A DNA stretch of 64,000 nt. It comes from Cephalopachus bancanus. Lineage: Eukaryota; Chordata; Mammalia; Primates; Tarsiidae. The position numbers and the translations under genes were made by a program. The notes below the pieces were generated by a model. The model saw only the letters and a list, made by a program, of their open reading frames with translations. It was not told the DNA's origin and made no database searches. The stretch lies in contig JAPVLO010000044.1 of assembly GCA_027257055.1 (NCBI GenBank), positions 4,836,001 through 4,900,000 of the forward strand, given 5' to 3'. This document shows positions 61,501-64,000 of the stretch, piece after piece. Within the stretch, counting starts at the first letter, position 1. Every line of letters begins with the position of its first letter.

Positions 61501-63239
61501 GTTTTTTAAATTTTTAACTTTAAAGATGTGGGGTACAATTCAGAGTTAGGTACACAAATGTTCATTATGCAGATACTTTTGTTGATGGTGCCCCCACCCC
61601 CTAGGAGATTTCCACTACTGCCTATCCCACCCTCATCCATCTGCAGTTTTCCACTACTGCCAATCCTTTTCTTATAGTATTATGGTAGTTGTTCAAGGTC
61701 TGCTTATGAGTGAGAAAGTGTGATACTCAGTTCTTTGTTTCTGTGACAGATCACTCAGTATTATAGACTCTAAGTTCATCCAGGTTGCTGTGAGTTCATA
61801 ATTTTGCCCTTCTTTATAGCTGCATAATATTCCTTCGTGTATATGTACTACATTTTAAAAGTCCAGTCCTCTTTCAGTGGGCAACACAGTTGGTTCCATG
61901 TTTTTGCTATTGTGAACAATGCCACAATGAACATACGTGTGCAGGTATCTTTTTCACAAAGTGATTTGAGTTCCTACAGGTATATTCCCAATGGGGGATT
62001 GCAGGGTCATATGGGAGGTTGATTTTTAGATCTTTTAGGAATCACCACACTGTTTTCCATAGAGGCTGTATTAGTTTACCCTCTCACCAACAGTGTAGAA
62101 GTGTTCCCTTTTTGCCTTATCCTCTCCAGCATCTGTTCTTTTTGAGTTGTTGATGATGGCCATCCTGACTGGAGTTAGATAGTATCTCAGTGTGGTTAAA
62201 ATTTGCAGATCTTTGGTGACTAGTGAGGCTGAACATTTTTTCATGTATCTGTTGGCTGCTCATATGTCTTCTTTTGAGCCGTGTCTATTCATACATTTTG
62301 CCCACTTAGTAATGGGGATGTTTGTTTTTGTTCTTTTCAGCACATTGGAATTCCTTGTGGATCCTAGATGTTAGGCTTTTGTCAGACATACAGTTGGCAA
62401 ATATTTTTTCCCAGTCTGTGGGCTGTCTCCCTGCTCTCTCAATGGTTTCTTTGGCTTTGCAGAAGCTTGTCAGTTTGATAGGTCCCACTTGTCTATCTTA
62501 TCTCTTATGGCATGGGCACTTCAGGTTTTGCTCGGGAATTGGTTGCCAGTTCCAATTTCCGTAAGTGTGTCTCTCGCATTTTCTAAGGTTCTTATAGTTT
62601 GAGGTTTTACGTTTAGGTCTTTGATCCATTTAGAGTTGGTTTTTATGTATGGTAATAGGTAGGGGTCTTGTTTTAATGTTCTGCATGTGGTCAGCCAGTT
62701 TTCCCAGCACCACTAAACAGGTCTTTCTCTCCCCAGTGGTTGGTGGTGGAGGCTTTGTCGAAGATGAGTTAGTTGAGAAATTGAGGTTTTGCTTCCAGAA
62801 TCTCCATCCTGTTCCATTGATCTATATACCTGTTCCTGTACCAATACCATGCTGTTTTGATTATTGTAGCTTTATAATAATGCTTAAAGTCTAGGAGCAT
62901 GATACCTCCCACTTTGCTTTCTTTTGCTGAGGATTGTTTTGGCTGTTCGTGGTTGTTTATGTTTCCATATGAATTCCTGTGTTGTCATTTCCAGGTCTGA
63001 AAAGAATGCTGCTGGTCATTTAATGGGTATTGCGTTAAATCTGTAGATTGCCTTGGATAGAATGGACATCTTAACAATGTTGATTATTCCAATTCATGAG
63101 CATGGAATGCCTTTCCATTTGTTTGTGTCATCTTTGATTTCTTTGATCAATGTTTTGTAGTATTTGTTGTAAAGGTCTTTTACGTCTCTGGCCAGGAAGA
63201 TGCCAAGGTACTTCATTATTTTTGTGGCTAATAATCAAG
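61501..63239 (-). mobile_element. 5'-truncated L1, 3' half of a chimeric insertion
   Basis: Reverse L1: A-rich tail and 3' UTR at the left (61,501-61,830), then reverse ORF2 (TCCTTTAGTACA is not part of it; the first clear ORF2 marker is near GGTTCCATGTTTTTGCTATTG), running to CCAAGGTACTTCATTATTTT at the right. It is 5'-truncated at 63,239, where the RPS27 poly(A) begins. The left end abuts the target-site duplication CATAATCACGTTTTT at 61,492. Confidence 0.9.
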
Positions 63240-63595
<356 letters not shown>

Positions 63596-63610
63596 CATAA
63601 TCAACTTTTT

Positions 63611-64000
63611 AATCATCTTTTTCCCTCTACTTATTCTTTGAAGTCAGGTGTGTTCTTTACACTCACGGCACATGTCAGTTAGGACTGGCCACAGTCCAAG
63701 TGCTTAGAGCCACATGTGGCCAGTGGCCACTGCATGAGACAGTGCAGGTCTCTAGAATAAGTGAGCCATGGGGGACAGTGTGCACATGCTCATGAAGATG
63801 AACGATGAGGATGAGAAAAGGACAGGAGAGGCAGATGGTCAGGCCTCGGGGTGGGAGCCTGAGGGAAGCACCAGCCGATGAACATCATGGCAGTGTCCAG
63901 AGTCAGCTCAGCCAGGCCAATGGGGATGGAGGAGGAGGGGAGGTGTGTGGGGGAGTGGGATATGAGGTGCTGGCAGGAGGCCAGTAAGAGGATTCTGACC
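63611..64000. other. Intergenic, nothing recognised
   Basis: No repeat or gene is recognised. The short open frames at the window end are chance. Confidence 0.5.

Overview
This is vertebrate nuclear DNA from a primate. It carries spliced exons with GT/AG borders, dimeric Alu elements, L1, L2, MIR and MaLR repeats, and processed pseudogenes. There is no bacterial or viral gene organisation, and nearly all long open frames here are chance. The one host gene is the 3' end of an ABCC12-type ABC transporter (MRP9), plus strand. The encoded peptide is close to, but not the same as, human ABCC12 as I recall it. The few Alus lack the usual anthropoid AluS/AluY look and share private differences, so I infer a non-anthropoid primate, possibly a tarsier. 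That species call is inference.

Layout. Positions 1-17,085 hold the last nine coding exons of ABCC12: 402 codons plus stop, covering the end of the second membrane domain and the whole second nucleotide-binding domain, followed by the 3' UTR and two poly(A) signals. All nine exons join in frame, and Walker A, Q-loop, signature, Walker B and H-loop are present. The last intron is only 108 bp and is open in frame.

From 17,086 to 64,000 the sequence is intergenic. I find no further functional gene. It is built from old repeats (MIR, L2, MLT1-like LTRs, hAT and Tigger DNA transposons), younger L1 and Alu insertions, and two retrocopies of cellular mRNAs. One is a UBE2E3 retropseudogene (about 35,285-37,170) with a stop, two frameshifts and a 13-bp tandem duplication, itself interrupted by an Alu with a perfect 16-bp target-site duplication. 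The other is an RPS27 retrocopy (63,240-63,595, minus strand) with an intact 84-codon frame.

The most interesting structure is at 61,492-63,610. The RPS27 copy, complete from its 5' end to its poly(A), is joined tail-first to a 5'-truncated L1 in the same orientation, and the pair is enclosed by one 15-bp target-site duplication ending at a TTTTT/AA nick site. It looks like a single chimeric insertion made by template switching during L1 reverse transcription. Other points of note are a 57-bp near-perfect inverted repeat (24,415 and 25,566), two A-tailed copies of a retroviral R-region-like sequence (25,460 and 53,970), and an L1 (47,886-49,638) with extra C-rich bases at its 5' junction.
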